Assembly (NCBI RefSeq): GCF_014133895.1
Contig: NC_050731.1
Span: forward strand, 620,001-684,000
Source of the DNA: Torulaspora globosa
Lineage: Eukaryota > Ascomycota > Saccharomycetes > Saccharomycetales > Saccharomycetaceae
Length of the DNA stretch: 64,000 nt
Direction: 5' to 3'
Both the position numbers and the translations under genes were made by a program. A model generated the notes under the pieces. That model ran no database searches. It worked only from the letters and a program-made list of their open reading frames with translations, and had not been told where the DNA came from. Of this stretch, positions 8,574 to 18,006 are shown one piece after another (position 1 is the stretch's first letter; each line of letters starts with the position of its first letter).

Positions 8574-11165
8574 TCATTTGTAGTACCCGTTGTCTTTCAA
8601 ATACTTATTGACCACTTCACGGTCTCTAGTGACCCATTGGGCTTTGGAGGTGATGGTGTCCAAGGATTGAGCCAAACTCTGATCGAATCCCTTGGTCGAT
8701 CTACCGCTGAAGAACTTCTCGATGTCTTTGATGGCTTCAGAAGAGGTGAAACCCGAAGTAGCAACGACAACAACGGATCCTAGCATAGAGAGACCGGGTG
8801 GCAGCCTTTTGACTAACTCGTCCCAATTAGCCTGAGTCCATTTCCATAGAGCTTCAATACCCTCCTTGTGACCCCTCATACCTTGCATTGGGATGTAAAT
8901 ATCCTGGTTTAGAACGGTACCGTCAAGCAAGTACGACAATGTTCTTTGCAAAAGTTCTGGGTTCTTGAATCTACCCAAAGTTCTCAAAGCGGCCAGTTTT
9001 TCGTCGTTTGAAACTGGATTCTTGTAGATATCCAAAATCTTCTCGTACTCTTCAACACCACCAGCTCTAGCAACCGTGTTGAACACGGTAGGCTTGATCA
9101 AAGCTGGAATGGCCTTCTTGTCACCAGCAGTGTATTTGGCGAACATATCCAGAGCCGCCTTTTCAACTTTCTCATCCTTGGCGCCAGCAGCGGCACCAAA
9201 CATGGTCACCTTCAAACGTTGAGTAGCGAAGGAATCGGAAGAGTCAAAGATCCAGCCTAGGGAATGGGTCTTCTCGCCAACCAGTTCCCTAGTGAAAGCA
9301 TCAAGCGCATCCTTAACTTCTTGGGGTTCGAAAATCCATGTAGACTTTAGGGAAGAAATGCTGTTGATGATTTGGTCCCAAACGACGAAAGAATTCTCCT
9401 TGTTCCATTGAGCGATCAAGTTCAGGAAGTTGGTTGTTGAGGTGTAACCAGAGGCTGACAGGGCCTTCGCATCAGCGACCAAACCAGTACGGTCTTCAAC
9501 GGTCAGCAAATCTGCTTGCTTTCCCAACTTGGTCCATCTGTCGTCAGAGTAGGAAGTGATGTAAATGCCGGCTTGTGCTCCGTTCGCCTTGAAGAAGCTT
9601 GGATCTTTGAGTTCCACTGTCTTGCTTCTTTCACTTAGGACAAGTGAATTGTCAACGCCATCCTTAGTTGCTAAGGCCAGGAACACAGGATACAAAGTTT
9701 CGTCTTCTTCCTTCTTAACATCACCAGTAGATAAGTAACGGTTTTGAGTGAAGGTAATCTTGTTTCCATCTTCCTTTACGGAGATGACTGGGAACCCGAC
9801 TTTCTTGGTCCAGATGTCCATCACTTTACGAACGTCCTTACCAGAAGCCTCTGACAGCGAATCCCAAAGGTCTTCTGTCTTTGCATTACCGTACTTGAAC
9901 TTACTCAAGTATTGGGACACACCTTTCACAAAGACGTCCTCACCTAACCATTTCGAAATCATTCTTAGCAGAGAAGCACCCTTGGAGTACGAAATGGCGT
10001 CGAAAATTTGGTTGATTTCATCAGCTCTCTTGACTGGCACCTCGATTGGGTGAGAGGATCTCAAAGAATCCAAAGCCAAGGCATGCTGCAAAGTATCTGT
10101 GACGTATTGCTCCCAAACTTTCCATTCCGGTTGGAAAGCGTTACACGAGTACCACGACATCCAAGTAGCAAAGCCCTCATTTAGCCATAAACCTTCCCAC
10201 CAGTCCATGGTAACCAAGTTACCGAACCATTGGTGAGCGAGCTCGTGTTGCACCACCTCTGCGACTCTTTGAATACGATCCAAGGTGGAGTTTTCCTTGT
10301 CCAACAGCAGGTCGACCACCCTGTAAGTGACCAACCCCCAGTTTTCCATAGCGCCTGCGGAAAACTCATGCACGGCGACATTGTCCATCTTTGGTAGAGG
10401 ATACTGGATTCCGAATGACTTCTCAAAGAAGTCTAAGGTCTTGGCGGTCAGATCAGCCGCGTACTGGCCGTGCTTCTCGTTACCAGGGGTAGCATACACT
10501 CTCACTGGTATACGGAAATCGTTGTTCTCGACATACTTCAACTCAGCCACGATGAACGCCACCAAATAGGAAGACATCTTTGGAGTCGTGTTGAACCTGG
10601 TCAATTTCTTGTTTCCTTCGATGATTTCCTCAGACTTGACGTCCATGTTTGAAAGATGGGTTAGAGACGCATCCGAAACCAAGCTGATATCGTACGTGGC
10701 TTTCAAATTCGGTTCGTCAAAGCAGGGAAATGCTCTCCGAGCATCGGTAGGCTCCATTTGAGTCGTTGCCATGTACTTTGTCTCGCCCGTAGCTTTGTCT
10801 TCGTACTTGGCTCTGTAAAAGCCTGCCATATTATCGTTCAGAACACCGGTGAAATCAATCTCCAACACGGCCCTATCGCTTTCAGACAACACCTCGTCGG
10901 CAAACTTGAATGTACTCACCTGGGAGTCCTTATCGTAGGATATTTCCGTCGCATCATGACACCCAATCTTGGCAGAATGAATGTCGATGTCAATGCTATT
11001 CAGCTGAACAGTGTTGACCTTCCGGTCGTTCACCTTCAACTCAATCTTGACAGCTCCATCAAACTTGAACGTTTCAAAGTTTGGCTCTACCCTCAAATCG
11101 TAGTGTAAGGGGGTTACGTTCGTTGGAAGAACCTCACGCTTGGCGGTTGCAGCAGCACTAGACAT
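8574..11165 (-). CDS. AAP1: Alanine/arginine M1 aminopeptidase (Aap1/Ape2 ancestor)
   Basis: The 863-residue zinc metallopeptidase removes N-terminal amino acids from peptides in the cytosol. Catalytic features are the exopeptidase motif GAMENWG (about residues 270-276), the zinc motif HELAHQWFGN (about 307-316) and the third ligand Glu in NEGFATW about 18 residues later. The long C-terminal helical domain typical of ERAP-type M1 enzymes follows. The frame continues upstream to a TTG at 11192, but the ATG at 11165 (MSSAAATAKREVLP) gives the family's usual N-terminus. S. cerevisiae has two copies, AAP1 (YHR047C) and APE2 (YKL157W); neighbours INM1 and FSH1 belong to the AAP1 side and RCN1 to the APE2 side. 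Confidence 0.95.
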   Translation of the reverse strand: MSSAAATAKREVLPTNVTPLHYDLRVEPNFETFKFDGAVKIELKVNDRKVNTVQLNSIDIDIHSAKIGCHDATEISYDKDSQVSTFKFADEVLSESDRAVLEIDFTGVLNDNMAGFYRAKYEDKATGETKYMATTQMEPTDARRAFPCFDEPNLKATYDISLVSDASLTHLSNMDVKSEEIIEGNKKLTRFNTTPKMSSYLVAFIVAELKYVENNDFRIPVRVYATPGNEKHGQYAADLTAKTLDFFEKSFGIQYPLPKMDNVAVHEFSAGAMENWGLVTYRVVDLLLDKENSTLDRIQRVAEVVQHELAHQWFGNLVTMDWWEGLWLNEGFATWMSWYSCNAFQPEWKVWEQYVTDTLQHALALDSLRSSHPIEVPVKRADEINQIFDAISYSKGASLLRMISKWLGEDVFVKGVSQYLSKFKYGNAKTEDLWDSLSEASGKDVRKVMDIWTKKVGFPVISVKEDGNKITFTQNRYLSTGDVKKEEDETLYPVFLALATKDGVDNSLVLSERSKTVELKDPSFFKANGAQAGIYITSYSDDRWTKLGKQADLLTVEDRTGLVADAKALSASGYTSTTNFLNLIAQWNKENSFVVWDQIINSISSLKSTWIFEPQEVKDALDAFTRELVGEKTHSLGWIFDSSDSFATQRLKVTMFGAAAGAKDEKVEKAALDMFAKYTAGDKKAIPALIKPTVFNTVARAGGVEEYEKILDIYKNPVSNDEKLAALRTLGRFKNPELLQRTLSYLLDGTVLNQDIYIPMQGMRGHKEGIEALWKWTQANWDELVKRLPPGLSMLGSVVVVATSGFTSSEAIKDIEKFFSGRSTKGFDQSLAQSLDTITSKAQWVTRDREVVNKYLKDNGYYK

Positions 11166-12075
11166 TGTGAATGCGGTTAGTATGAAGACCAAGCTAACGA
11201 GTCACAAACGGTTTATCCCGCTAAAGGACCAGTCGCGAATGTTAAAGACCATTAGGAGCTCCTTTCGCCACCTTTATTTCGCCTACTCTCGAGATGCGGG
11301 TAATAGCGCCTTTATATACCATAATGAACACTCAAATCGTCCAGATTCAGCCCGCCCAAGCAGCTTGGCCACGGTATCCAGCGCCAGGAGCGCTGGGATC
11401 AGCATCTGTACTGATCCGGCTGTGGTTGTTAGCTTTTTGTGCGAAGCACTTCCTCGTCTTGAACAGTTGCGAACTAGTTTTTTGTGACAGTTGGTAGACA
11501 GTAGATACTTACCTCTTGGATTTCACCAGCTTCTGGCACTTGTGGCAGGATTCCTTAAAGAAAGATCTGTGCCCTCGGTTACTTGGCCAACAAGATCTCG
11601 ACACTTGGTTCAGGACAACCGTGGGCACGAAGCCCGTTCTCGACGGAGCGGGCCTCGAGACCAGTCGAGCAAGCGTCCTCGCGAACATTGAGATAGATTG
11701 GTGGCTCTTTACGTGCTATCTTGCGTCTCTGTTTTCTGTTGTCGAAGTACCGTCCATATAACGATCTTCGCTCATCGCGACCGCAGGAAGAGATACTGGA
11801 AAATGGACGGATCAAGACGAAAAAGGACCTATATGAGAGCCTAAATCTTGTATTATCTCCCGATTGGGGGTCAATTGAGCCGACAGGCGGGCAATCAGTA
11901 GTCAATTGGCAAGATTCTGGAGTTTTACGGCGATTATGAGTCTTATTCCTCGAGTAGCTTCTTTTTCTTCTTGGCACAGTGAAAAATTTGGCATTCTGCC
12001 AAGCTTATATATAGAGGCTGTAGTTGAAGGGTGGTTGACCGGTATTGCAACGCAAACGGTAGCTCTTGGACCAAA
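11166..12075. promoter_or_regulatory. Long divergent intergenic region AAP1 / FSH1
   Basis: This 910-bp spacer lies between two divergently transcribed genes where S. cerevisiae has YHK8 (YHR048W), a drug:H+ antiporter that is absent here. Several 60-130-codon frames overlap on both strands (11140-11487, 11579-11977, 11721-11939), but none has a recognisable domain or a convincing start. A TATA-like tatatataga at 12006-12015 lies about 65 bp before the FSH1 ATG. I see no remnant of a transporter. Confidence 0.5.
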
Positions 12076-12792
12076 ATGACCGTCACAAACCCCAGACTGT
12101 TGTTCTTGCACGGTTTCTTGCAAAACGCCAAGGTATTCTCGGAAAAGTCTTCTGGTATTAGGAAGCTGTTGAAGAAATCGAATGTCGAGTGTGATTATAT
12201 CGATGGTCCGGTCGAGTTGGAGAGGGAGGATTTGCCCTTTGAGCTTGACGACGAGAAGTGGCAAGCATGTTTGGACACTCAGGTTAACAAAGCGTGGTTC
12301 TACCACAGCGACGTCTCCTCGGAGTTGAACTTGGATGCTGCTATCAAGTACGTCGCCGACTACATCAAGGACAACGGGCCCTACGACGGAATCGTCGGTT
12401 TTTCGCAAGGTGCCGCAGTGGCCGCTATTGTCACGAACCGCATCAGGGAATTGGTACCAAAACATCCGGACTTCAAGCTCAGCCTGCTGATCGCAAGCTA
12501 CTCGTTTACTGAGCCTGATCCAGCCCACGAAGGTCTATTGAGAATCGCTGAAAAGTTCCAAAACGACTTCAAGCCCCGGAGCCACAGCAGGACTCGCATG
12601 TTGTTCATCTACGGTTCTGCCGACCAGGCCGTGCCAGCCACACGGGCTCAGTATCTCGCGAACCTCTACAAGAAGGCGCTGGGGCCGGAACAGGTCAAGG
12701 AGTTCGAGCACCAGGGTGGCCACATGGTGCCAAACAAGAAAGATATCATAAGACCAGTGGTGGACGAAATCAACGAGGCGCTTGCAGCCTAG
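12076..12792 (+). CDS. FSH1: FSH-family serine hydrolase
   Basis: The 238-residue alpha/beta hydrolase starts at the ATG at 12076 ([14 protein letters not shown]); the upstream TTG frame is ignored. The nucleophile elbow GFSQG puts the catalytic Ser at residue 110. A GSADQAVP segment carries the acid and a QGGHMVP segment carries the His of the triad. Length and motifs match Fsh1 (YHR049W), a putative esterase related to human OVCA2, whose natural substrate is unsettled. FSH2 and FSH3 are alternatives, but synteny with SMF2 supports FSH1. The codon pattern is GC-richer than in genes to the left. Confidence 0.94.
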   Translation: MTVTNPRLLFLHGFLQNAKVFSEKSSGIRKLLKKSNVECDYIDGPVELEREDLPFELDDEKWQACLDTQVNKAWFYHSDVSSELNLDAAIKYVADYIKDNGPYDGIVGFSQGAAVAAIVTNRIRELVPKHPDFKLSLLIASYSFTEPDPAHEGLLRIAEKFQNDFKPRSHSRTRMLFIYGSADQAVPATRAQYLANLYKKALGPEQVKEFEHQGGHMVPNKKDIIRPVVDEINEALAA

Positions 12793-12868
12793 TCGATTCA
12801 GCGTTCTTAGAGATTTATAGACCTCTTATATAGACATATCTTTACCGCTTCATCTCTGGGCATCTTTT

Positions 12869-12943
12869 ATGCTGGTTGGGCCTGACACTGCGCAGAAAGC
12901 GAAGCACAGTGCCTTTCTTGAAATATCGGTTCGACAAGAATAA
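12869..12943 (+). promoter_or_regulatory. Upstream ORF in the SMF2 leader (24 codons)
   Basis: The first ATG downstream of a TATA-like sequence (tatatagaca, about 12828-12837) opens a 24-codon frame that ends with TAA at 12941-12943. This is 43 bp before the SMF2 start and in another frame. If the transcript begins before 12869, ribosomes would meet this ATG first, which could limit SMF2 translation. The transcript start is not known, so the role is inferred. Confidence 0.35.
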
Positions 12944-12986
12944 TCAGCAAACAGAGCCAATTGAGTCCGGTCTAAGGCGTTTATTG

Positions 12987-14537
12987 ATGGGAAATTCGTT
13001 GTATCAGCCGTTGCAGGAAAGAGCAGATGATGATCTACAGGCGGAGGAGCCCGGATCCAAATCTCCGAATAGAAATCTGGCCATTTTACGAATGTTGAAG
13101 AAATACGCCCAATTCATAGGGCCTGGGTTGATGGTGTCTGTCTCGTATATGGATCCTGGTAATTACAGTACTGCAGTGGCAGCGGGTTCTGCTCATCGCT
13201 ACAAGTTACTGTTTTCTGTGCTGGTATCCAACTTCATGGCAGCGTTTTGGCAATGTCTGTGTGCCAGACTGGGAGCTGTCACCGGGTTGGATTTGGCTCA
13301 GAATTGCAGGAAGCATCTGCCACACGGGCTCAATGTGGCGCTGTATATCCTTGCGGAGACTGCCATCATAGCGACCGATTTGGCCGAAGTGATCGGAACG
13401 GCAATCTCCCTGAATATTCTCTTTGGCCTGCCGCTGGCGCTCGGGGTGGTTCTTACCGTTGGGGACGTCCTGATTGTGCTTATGGCGTACAGAACCAACG
13501 GATCTCTGAAGCTCGTAAGGTGTTTTGAGATGTTTGTCGCTGCGCTAGTCGCAGCTACGGTCGTTTGCTTCACCATCGAGCTCTTCTACGCCGATTTGGG
13601 GAGCGCCAGAGAGGTGTTCAGCGGTTTTTTACCCAGTAGGGCAGCCATCGAGGGAGACGGACTGTACTTGAGTTTGGCTATCCTGGGTGCCACGGTTATG
13701 CCGCATTCGTTGTTCCTGGGATCTGGCGTGGTGCAACCACGTCTGAGAGATTTCGACATGAAGAATGGCTACTACGTCCCGGATGAAGATGACATCGATA
13801 ACAATCATGAAAACTACAGGCCGTCCATCGCGGCAATCGAGTCCACTCTCAGCTACACGATGGCAGAACTACTAATTTCTCTCTTCACAGTGGCCTTGTT
13901 CGTCAATTGCGCCATCCTAATCGTTTCCGGCGCCACCCTCTACGGGGCCACTGACACTACAGGCTCCGGCGAGGCAGACTTGTTCTCCATCTACAACCTG
14001 CTGTCTCAGTCGCTGTCCAAGACCGCGGGCACCATCTTCGTCCTGGCTCTGCTGTTCTCAGGCCAAAGCGCGGGGATAGTATGCACCCTGAGCGGGCAGA
14101 TGGTCAGCGAAGGGTTTCTAAACTGGACGATCTCGCCAAGTATCAGAAGAAGTGCCACAAGAGCCGTGGCTATCACGCCATGCTTAATTCTCGTACTGGT
14201 TGCCGGAAGAAACGGGCTCAGTGGCGCACTGAACGCCTCCCAAGTGGTTCTCTCGCTCCTACTACCTTTCGTTTCGGCCCCGCTACTCTACTTCACCAGC
14301 AGCAGCAAGATCATGAGTGCCAGGATAACGCCGGACAACGACAATTACGAGCTGCAAGATCTGAGCGAGGCAGAGCCCCAGAGGCCAGCTGAACACGAGC
14401 AAGAAGTCGTCCGCTACAAAGACATGAGCAACGGCATTGTCACAAAGGTCCTTGCCCTCCTCACATGGCTTGTCATCTCAGGCCTTAACTTCTACATGTT
14501 GATCAGCTTTTCCAGCGGCCAGGACGTCCATCTATAA
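12987..14537 (+). CDS. SMF2: Nramp divalent-metal transporter Smf2
   Basis: The 516-residue protein is a proton-coupled Mn(II) importer. In S. cerevisiae, Smf2 (YHR050W) works in intracellular vesicles and supplies manganese to Golgi and mitochondrial enzymes. The Nramp signature SYMDPGNYST in the first membrane segment and ATVMPHSLFLGSG in TM6 provide the metal-binding Asp, Asn and Met. About ten to eleven membrane segments follow each other through to the C-terminal LLTWLVISGLNFYMLISF. The frame is open upstream to a TTG at 12876, but the first in-frame ATG is at 12987. SMF1 and SMF3 are paralogues; the conserved N-terminal block and synteny with FSH1 and COX6 point to SMF2. RCN1 follows after 74 bp. 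Confidence 0.94.
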   Translation: MGNSLYQPLQERADDDLQAEEPGSKSPNRNLAILRMLKKYAQFIGPGLMVSVSYMDPGNYSTAVAAGSAHRYKLLFSVLVSNFMAAFWQCLCARLGAVTGLDLAQNCRKHLPHGLNVALYILAETAIIATDLAEVIGTAISLNILFGLPLALGVVLTVGDVLIVLMAYRTNGSLKLVRCFEMFVAALVAATVVCFTIELFYADLGSAREVFSGFLPSRAAIEGDGLYLSLAILGATVMPHSLFLGSGVVQPRLRDFDMKNGYYVPDEDDIDNNHENYRPSIAAIESTLSYTMAELLISLFTVALFVNCAILIVSGATLYGATDTTGSGEADLFSIYNLLSQSLSKTAGTIFVLALLFSGQSAGIVCTLSGQMVSEGFLNWTISPSIRRSATRAVAITPCLILVLVAGRNGLSGALNASQVVLSLLLPFVSAPLLYFTSSSKIMSARITPDNDNYELQDLSEAEPQRPAEHEQEVVRYKDMSNGIVTKVLALLTWLVISGLNFYMLISFSSGQDVHL

Positions 14538-14611
14538 GCACCGCGCGCTATCGCATAACAGAGAAAGAGCTTGAAATTTCACCAGGAACAGAGCAAAGCC
14601 CTGCACAAAGC

Positions 14612-15205
14612 ATGGCAGGCGTCACCAACACAATTATCGTAACGTCAAATGCAGACAATGTGCTCGACAAGACTGAGCCGTTGAAGCGGTGGCTCTCCGA
14701 CAAGGTGCTCACCAACATACCCATAACCTCGCGCAATCCCGTCGAGATGGTCGTGCTGAGAGACTTCCAAAGAGTGATGATCATAAGCCCGACAAGAGAG
14801 GCCTCACAAGAGATACTGCGGGCGTTGCAGAACGGCGGGACGCCGTTCTGCCTCGCCTACGCCTACTCGCAGACAGACACCTGCGACCGCGACTCGCCAG
14901 ATTACCTGACGGTCCCCAAGAGTGAAAAAATGTTCCTGATATCCCCGCCGAGCTCGCCTCCGCCTGAGTTCGACTACGCGCGCTGCGAGCAGCCCCCGCC
15001 GCCGTCCCACGTCCAAGGGCTGCCCCACGCCGAAGGCAGCGAGTTTCTCACTTTGCTCGACAACAAGATCGCCAGCATCGCGCTGCAACTATGCGACACA
15101 GAACAACCGCCCGGTCCCCGGACAAGCTCGTACCGCCGCACAGCACGCCCGCCACAGTCCTCGCGACCTCCTGGTGGCCCCAGCGACCTCAGACCGCCGC
15201 TCTAG
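14612..15205 (+). CDS. RCN1: Calcipressin, regulator of calcineurin
   Basis: The 197-residue protein carries an RRM-like N-terminal region and the calcipressin core KSEKMFLISPPSSPPPEFDY, with the FLISPPxSPP motif whose serines are phosphorylated by GSK3-type kinases in the family. An LTVP motif just before it fits the LxVP docking site for calcineurin. Rcn1 both restrains and assists the calcium-activated phosphatase calcineurin. The C-terminal 35 residues are unusual: rich in Pro, Arg and Ser with no evident PxIxIT site. The gene is strikingly GC-rich compared with NUP192 or MYO1. YKL159C is the match; its S. cerevisiae neighbour ELF1 also lies nearby here. It is closely spaced after SMF2. 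Confidence 0.9.
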   Translation: MAGVTNTIIVTSNADNVLDKTEPLKRWLSDKVLTNIPITSRNPVEMVVLRDFQRVMIISPTREASQEILRALQNGGTPFCLAYAYSQTDTCDRDSPDYLTVPKSEKMFLISPPSSPPPEFDYARCEQPPPPSHVQGLPHAEGSEFLTLLDNKIASIALQLCDTEQPPGPRTSSYRRTARPPQSSRPPGGPSDLRPPL

Positions 15206-15258
15206 CTGGCATTAGCGGTCGATATATACAGTATTTTATAGGATGTCATGCGCCACGA

Positions 15259-15264
15259 ACCAAT
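15259..15264 (+). promoter_or_regulatory. CCAAT box (Hap2/3/4/5 site) upstream of COX6
   Basis: ACCAAT lies about 150 bp before the COX6 ATG. It matches the binding core of the heme- and glucose-regulated Hap complex, known to drive respiratory genes including COX6 in S. cerevisiae. The site is short, so the assignment leans on the gene it serves. Confidence 0.45.
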
Positions 15265-15414
15265 TAAATAGTGTTGAAAGACGTTAGTAGTCGCTTCTAT
15301 CGGGAAAAAGCCAGGTTGAAGGCATCAAGTAACGGTTGGTCGAGTACTTCTTAGCGGATCAAGAGCTTAGTTGGCAGATTTGAAGCGTTCATCAAGAATT
15401 GGCATCGTAGGCTA

Positions 15415-15882
15415 ATGATTTCCAGAGTTGTGTTTAAGAGTTTGAGTCGTTCGGTGGTCTCGAGGAGCGCATTGACTTCCAGCGTTGCACGTCCCTGTGT
15501 CCAGCCATTGAGATTGACATCGTTTGGTCAAATTAGAAAATATTCGTCTGAGCATGATGAGGAGACTTTTGAAGAGTTCACGGCCAGATTCGAGAAGGAG
15601 TTCGAGGAGGCATACGACCTTTTCGAAGTGCAAAGAGTGTTGAACAACTGTTTCTCGTACGATTTGGTTCCAGCACCTGTGGTCATCGAGAAGGCTTTGA
15701 GAGCCGCAAGAAGAGTCAACGATCTGCCCACCGCGATCAGAGTTTTCGAAGCCTTGAGATATAAGGTCGAGAACGACGGACAGTACAACGCGTACTTGGA
15801 CGAATTGAGCGATGTGAGAAAGGAGTTGGGTATCCCACTCAAGGAGGAGCTGTTCAAGCCATCTGCTGACGCCTCTCACTAA
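15415..15882 (+). CDS. COX6: Cytochrome c oxidase subunit VI
   Basis: The 155-residue protein is the nuclear-encoded subunit VI (mammalian Va) of complex IV in the mitochondrial inner membrane, on the matrix side. The first 40 or so residues (MISRVVFKSLSRSVVSRSAL) form a basic, Ser-rich presequence. The mature part starts near the KYSSEHDEETFEEF block and contains LNNCFSYDLVPAPVVIEKALRAARR-type helical segments highly like yeast Cox6. The family's usual length is about 148-155. Position between RCN1/SMF2 and CIC1 fits YHR051W. Confidence 0.96.
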   Translation: MISRVVFKSLSRSVVSRSALTSSVARPCVQPLRLTSFGQIRKYSSEHDEETFEEFTARFEKEFEEAYDLFEVQRVLNNCFSYDLVPAPVVIEKALRAARRVNDLPTAIRVFEALRYKVENDGQYNAYLDELSDVRKELGIPLKEELFKPSADASH

Positions 15883-15973
15883 GGGAATAGGGCAAACCCA
15901 GATTTCCGTCCCCAGGTCATGATTTATCGTTGCAATATTATATATTATTTAAAGAACTCACCAGATAACGTAC

Positions 15974-16417
15974 TCACTCGTCGTCGTCGTCGTCTTCGTC
16001 GCTATCTACCACTGCTCTTGCAGTTCGTCTCGCACCGCTGGAGTCCTCGTCGTCGAGCTCTTCCTCATCGCTATCTACCACGGTCGCCCGCTTCCTGGCC
16101 TCCGCATCCGAGTCGCTCTCGTAATCGCTGGCACTGTCGTCGTCTGCATCTTCACTCTCGCTCCCGCGTCCGCTGTTGACCTCCTCGACGGCGTCGAACC
16201 AGTCGCTGTACACATCCACGGCCTGCGAGAGCCCGTTGATCCGCGTTTGGAAACTTTGCCCGCATATTTTGCATTGCAGCGACCCGATACTGTTCTTCTT
16301 GTCCAGCGTACACGATACCGACTTGTCATGATTGCAGAAAAGACAATTGAACATCGTGTCCAGCTTCAGAACCACTTTTTTTGCTGGAGTTCTTGTCGAC
16401 TTCTTCCTTTTACCCAT
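15974..16417 (-). CDS. ELF1: Transcription elongation factor Elf1
   Basis: The 147-residue protein binds RNA polymerase II during elongation and through chromatin. The N-terminus MGKRKKSTR is the conserved basic tail. The zinc ribbon has two Cys pairs, CLFC near residues 25-28 and CKIC near 49-52. The [19 protein letters not shown] block follows. The C-terminal 60 residues are acidic with repeated DSDEE stretches, as in yeasts. It is the orthologue of YKL160W, adjacent to RCN1 (YKL159C) in S. cerevisiae; here COX6 from the sister track is inserted between them. It is divergent from CIC1. Confidence 0.95.
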   Translation of the reverse strand: MGKRKKSTRTPAKKVVLKLDTMFNCLFCNHDKSVSCTLDKKNSIGSLQCKICGQSFQTRINGLSQAVDVYSDWFDAVEEVNSGRGSESEDADDDSASDYESDSDAEARKRATVVDSDEEELDDEDSSGARRTARAVVDSDEDDDDDE

Positions 16418-16541
16418 TGCTGATATCTGCTAACCTACCTACAGACCACTAACCGTCTTATCGTGGGTTCCAGACTGCTACTCTTGAAGGTCTGATGGTT
16501 CCAGCTCATAGCTTTGTCAGTGCGATCGCTCTATACGTAAC

Positions 16542-16551
16542 AAATTTTTCA
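16542..16551 (+). promoter_or_regulatory. RRPE element (Stb3-type) upstream of CIC1
   Basis: AAATTTTTCA is a perfect reverse complement of the ribosomal-RNA-processing element TGAAAAATTT. It lies about 95 bp before the CIC1 ATG in the ELF1-CIC1 divergent promoter. RRPE with PAC marks ribosome-biogenesis genes in yeasts, and Cic1 is such a factor. Confidence 0.6.
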
Positions 16552-16565
16552 ACTATAATTTGAAG

Positions 16566-16590
16566 ATCTCATCTCATCTCATCTCATCTC
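16566..16590 (+). repeat. Tandem ATCTC repeat, PAC-like, in the CIC1 promoter
   Basis: About five consecutive copies of ATCTC lie 15 bp downstream of the RRPE. Each CTCATCTC window differs by one base from the PAC element CTCATCGC bound by Dot6/Tod6. The array may be a degenerate PAC cluster or a plain microsatellite. Distance to the ATG is about 55 bp. Confidence 0.5.
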
Positions 16591-16645
16591 TGGTATTTAA
16601 AGCTCATCAGAAGCAATTGAAGCCTTTGACGCTGATTCTGGTAGT

Positions 16646-17800
16646 ATGGGCAAGAAGTCTCGCTCCAATTCGAAGAAATCGACACCGGTAGCCAGCCCGG
16701 CAGGCACTCCGGCGGGCACTCCAACCAAGAAATTGAAAGCCAAGCAAAAGACCAAGAGTCTGTTGAAGAAAGCGGTGCCATCCTTGACTTCGGTGCCTCG
16801 GGAGAGGATTCTGAACTCTGTCCAACAATTACGCAAGTTTCAGGATGCTAGCAAGAATTCGGACTCCCGGAATCTGCTAGACGACAGCGAGGAACTGAAT
16901 GAATCGATACAATTGATTGTGGTTAACAACACGTCGTTCAGTGGGTCTGAGAAGAACTTTAAGTTGAAGCTGATCGACGTGAAACACTCCCTGTACAGGC
17001 CTTGGAACGAGGCGAGCGAGACCAGTGTCAAGGATTTCAAAGTCCTGCTGATCCTGAAGGACTCGGATGTGAGCAAAGTCTCTGTGGATGACTTCGTTCT
17101 TTCCGGGGACGAGAGGGACGTGCCTGTGGAGTTGATTTGCGGCAGGGATTTGAAGACCAAATACAAGGCTTACGAAGCAAGAAGGGCATTTATCTCTGAA
17201 TTTTCTCTGATTCTGGCGGATGACAACGTTGTGACCACGTTGCCCAAGCTACTTGGGGGCAAGGCGTACAGCAAGCTAGAGACGACGCCCATCGGTGTCA
17301 GAGCCTACGCAAACAAGCAATTTTCGAAAAAGACCCTGATCAACAGCTTCCTCAAGGTTTACTCCAGCAGACTGCCAGTCAAGATTCCCAGAGGCACAAC
17401 GGCCAACGTGCACCTCGGGAAGTTGCAGTGGTTCAAAGACGAGGAGTTGGTCGACAACATCGAACAAGTCCTAAAGACGTTTCTCGACGGCTACAAGATC
17501 AGGTCTGTCTTCGTGAAGTGCAACGACTCTCCTGTGCTGCCTCTCTACTATAACCAAAAGGTGCTGGAAGAGATTTCTGCCACGAAAGACGTGGCAGCAA
17601 ATGGCGCTGCAGAAAAGCAGCTGGTAGAGATTGGTGGTGTGCCGGTCGAGCTGTCAACTTTCGATAAGGCGCTGTTGGAGATCGCAAACCCTGATGAAGT
17701 ACAAGACATTTTCGCCAAGAACATCAACGCTGCAAAGAGGAAAAAGTCTCCAGAGGAGGAAGAACCAGAGAGCAACGTGGTCAAGAAGGCCAAGAACTGA
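16646..17800 (+). CDS. CIC1: 60S ribosome-biogenesis factor Cic1/Nsa3
   Basis: The 384-residue protein has a basic N-terminus with a GTPAGTPTKKLKAKQKTK stretch, a central domain of the ribosomal protein L1 fold family and a Lys/Glu-rich C-terminus. Cic1 is an essential nucleolar factor that binds the ITS2 foot of pre-60S particles. It was also described as a proteasome adaptor. Similarity to YHR052W is high throughout (LLGGKAYSKLE, IPRGTTANVHLG, IRSVFVKCNDSPVLPLYYN segments). The promoter carries an RRPE and PAC-like repeats, as expected for the regulon. Confidence 0.93.
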   Translation: MGKKSRSNSKKSTPVASPAGTPAGTPTKKLKAKQKTKSLLKKAVPSLTSVPRERILNSVQQLRKFQDASKNSDSRNLLDDSEELNESIQLIVVNNTSFSGSEKNFKLKLIDVKHSLYRPWNEASETSVKDFKVLLILKDSDVSKVSVDDFVLSGDERDVPVELICGRDLKTKYKAYEARRAFISEFSLILADDNVVTTLPKLLGGKAYSKLETTPIGVRAYANKQFSKKTLINSFLKVYSSRLPVKIPRGTTANVHLGKLQWFKDEELVDNIEQVLKTFLDGYKIRSVFVKCNDSPVLPLYYNQKVLEEISATKDVAANGAAEKQLVEIGGVPVELSTFDKALLEIANPDEVQDIFAKNINAAKRKKSPEEEEPESNVVKKAKN

Positions 17801-18006
17801 GTCGCTACCATTGCTTGGTTATATTTTGTATATTATTTAGCATTGAATCCATCTCCACCGCTCCCTAGGCTGTCAACTAACCCATCACTGCTCCCCCTAG
17901 GTCAGCCAGGTTGAATTGCATGCTTCTATGCTAATCCAGCGGTCGTCTTATCAACGTAAATCAATGCGAATGAGTTTCAGTCATTTTTGAGTCAGCCGCA
18001 CGTAAG

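Noticed and set aside
11579..11977. Minus-strand frame of 132 codons between AAP1 and FSH1
   Set aside because: Composition is rich in Arg and Ser with no domain; overlapping frames on both strands suggest chance.
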